DNA of 7,275 nt from an uncultured Lachnospiraceae bacterium (GTDB taxonomy: Bacteria; Bacillota_A; Clostridia; Lachnospirales; Lachnospiraceae), in contig CAMOZF010000088.1 in assembly GCA_946630765.1 (NCBI GenBank), forward strand, positions 1-7,275, given 5' to 3'. The translations under genes were made by a program, and so were the position numbers. The notes under the pieces were generated by a model that saw only the letters and a list, made by a program, of their open reading frames with translations, did no database searches and was not told the origin of the DNA. The number at the start of each line of letters is the position of its first letter. Position 1 is the stretch's first letter. Below are positions 6,054 to 7,275 of this stretch, one piece after another.

Positions 6054-7275
6054 ATGAAACAAAAGGACAATGTGATTCCGGCAAAAAACCAGATCACTGA
6101 AGGCGTCATCTGGAAGCAGCTTCTCGTGTTTTTCTTCCCGGTGCTTCTCGGGGCCTTCTTCCAGCAGCTTTACAACACGGTCGATGCCGTGATCATCGGC
6201 CGCTTTGTCGGCACGAATGAACTCGCTGCCGTCGGCGGATCGACGGGAACGATCATCAATCTTCTGGTCGGCTTCTTCACGGGACTCGCGTCCGGCGCAA
6301 CGGTCATCACCGCGCGTTACTATGGCGCGAAGGACGACGAATCCGTCGGGAAGGCGGTTCACACGGGACTTCTGATGGCGATCAGCGGGGGCGCGATCCT
6401 GACAGGTTTGGGGCTTCTTGTCGGAAAGCTGGTGCTGACGTGGATGTCCACGCCGGCGGAGGTGCTTCCGCATGCGCTGACCTATTTCAATATTTATTTC
6501 CTCGGAATGATTCCGAATCTGTATTACAATATTGCCGCCGGAATTCTGCGGGCGGTCGGGGATTCCAGACGTCCGCTCTATATCCTGATCGCGTCCACGC
6601 TTGCAAATGTCGGACTGGACCTTCTGTTTGTTGTCGCGCTTCGGATGTCTGTCACGGGCGTCGCGCTCGCAACGGTGCTCTGCCAGACGCTTTCCGCCGT
6701 GCTGACGACACTCTGCCTTCTGAGGACGCGCGACAGCTACCGGCTGTCCTTCCGGAAGCTGCGATTTGATAAGCATATGCTGCGGCAGATCATCTACATC
6801 GGACTGCCGGCCGCGATGCAGGGCGTCGCCTACAGCATGGCAAATATCGTGATTCAGAGCAATATCAATATGCTCGGTGCGGTGACGGTTGCCGCCTACA
6901 CGGCATATTCCAAGATCGACTGCATCTTCTGGATGATCCTGAATGCCTTCGGAATCTCCGTGTCGACCTTCGCGGGTCAGAACTACGGGGCCGGCCGGAT
7001 GGACCGTGTGAAGAAAAGCCTCTGGACCTGCACCGGCATGGCGATGGGCTCCGCGGTGCTTTTGAGTTCGATTCTGTTCTTTTTCGGGAAGTACATTTAC
7101 CTCCTGTTTACAACGGATTCGGCTACGATCGAGATCGGCACGCAGATCCTTCGGTTCATGGTTCCTTTTTACATAACCTATGTGCTGATCGAGGTCATGT
7201 CCGGTGTGCTGCGCGCCATCGGCTTTGTGGTCGCACCGATGATCATGACGCTTTCCGGCGTCTGCGCGCTGCGGC
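6054..7275 (+). CDS. MATE family efflux transporter (second of the pair), 3' truncated by window end
   Basis: From the ATG at 6054 the frame stays open through 407 full codons to the right edge, with no stop. The protein begins MKQKDNVIPAKNQITEGVIW, a short polar tail. The classical MATE first helix follows (LLVFFFPVLLGAFFQQLYN, then TVDAVIIGRFVG). Further family marks are GLASGATVITARYYGAKD, AAGILRAVGDSRRPL and, in the second half, FAGQNYGAGRMDRVKK (residue 310 onward). These align with the same positions of the upstream pump, so the two are paralogous folds but clearly divergent in sequence. About 40-50 residues of a usual MATE are probably missing beyond the edge. The start has only a weak ribosome site, in the loop of a small inverted repeat. 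Its role is cation-coupled export across the cytoplasmic membrane; the substrate is unknown. Confidence 0.92.
   Translation, partial: MKQKDNVIPAKNQITEGVIWKQLLVFFFPVLLGAFFQQLYNTVDAVIIGRFVGTNELAAVGGSTGTIINLLVGFFTGLASGATVITARYYGAKDDESVGKAVHTGLLMAISGGAILTGLGLLVGKLVLTWMSTPAEVLPHALTYFNIYFLGMIPNLYYNIAAGILRAVGDSRRPLYILIASTLANVGLDLLFVVALRMSVTGVALATVLCQTLSAVLTTLCLLRTRDSYRLSFRKLRFDKHMLRQIIYIGLPAAMQGVAYSMANIVIQSNINMLGAVTVAAYTAYSKIDCIFWMILNAFGISVSTFAGQNYGAGRMDRVKKSLWTCTGMAMGSAVLLSSILFFFGKYIYLLFTTDSATIEIGTQILRFMVPFYITYVLIEVMSGVLRAIGFVVAPMIMTLSGVCALR

Overview
The window is one strand-uniform, densely packed bacterial stretch. Five protein genes all read on the + strand, and the longest non-coding gap is 88 bases. 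The first gene is cut by the left edge and the last by the right edge. The sequence is GC-rich (judged by eye, not counted). It uses GGAG-like ribosome sites with gaps of 2 to 88 bases, and almost never uses TTA, CTA or TCA codons. The protein families (short LeuA-like protein, acyl-CoA ligase, Y_phosphatase3-type phosphatase, two MATE pumps) suggest a GC-rich member of the Bacillota, probably a gut-type Clostridia/Lachnospiraceae. That assignment is inference, because no rRNA or other marker gene is present.

Left block (2-3756): two tightly coupled genes separated by 2 bases. Gene 1 is related to 2-isopropylmalate/homocitrate synthases. It keeps the C-terminal LeuA regulatory domain, but its barrel has lost the HxH metal-binding motif, the downstream Asn, and most of the linker that carries catalytic residues. 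Gene 2 is an 817-residue fusion of a xylose-isomerase-like TIM barrel to a complete, apparently active acyl-CoA synthetase (adenylate-forming enzyme). The barrel in the fusion also lacks about half of its usual metal and catalytic residues. The pair looks like a dedicated acyl-activation module with two repurposed TIM barrels, and it is the most interesting part of the window.

Middle (3757-4639): a strong GC-rich inverted repeat sits between the fusion gene and a 264-residue tyrosine phosphatase of the HCxxGKDR type. The repeat could end, attenuate or stabilise the upstream transcript.

Right block (4671-7275): two consecutive, divergent MATE-family multidrug/metabolite efflux transporters. 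The second runs off the window. A short AT-rich inverted repeat lies just before the second transporter's start codon. The direction and spacing allow one transcript through the phosphatase and both pumps. No promoter, RNA gene, mobile element, CRISPR array or phage feature was recognised.
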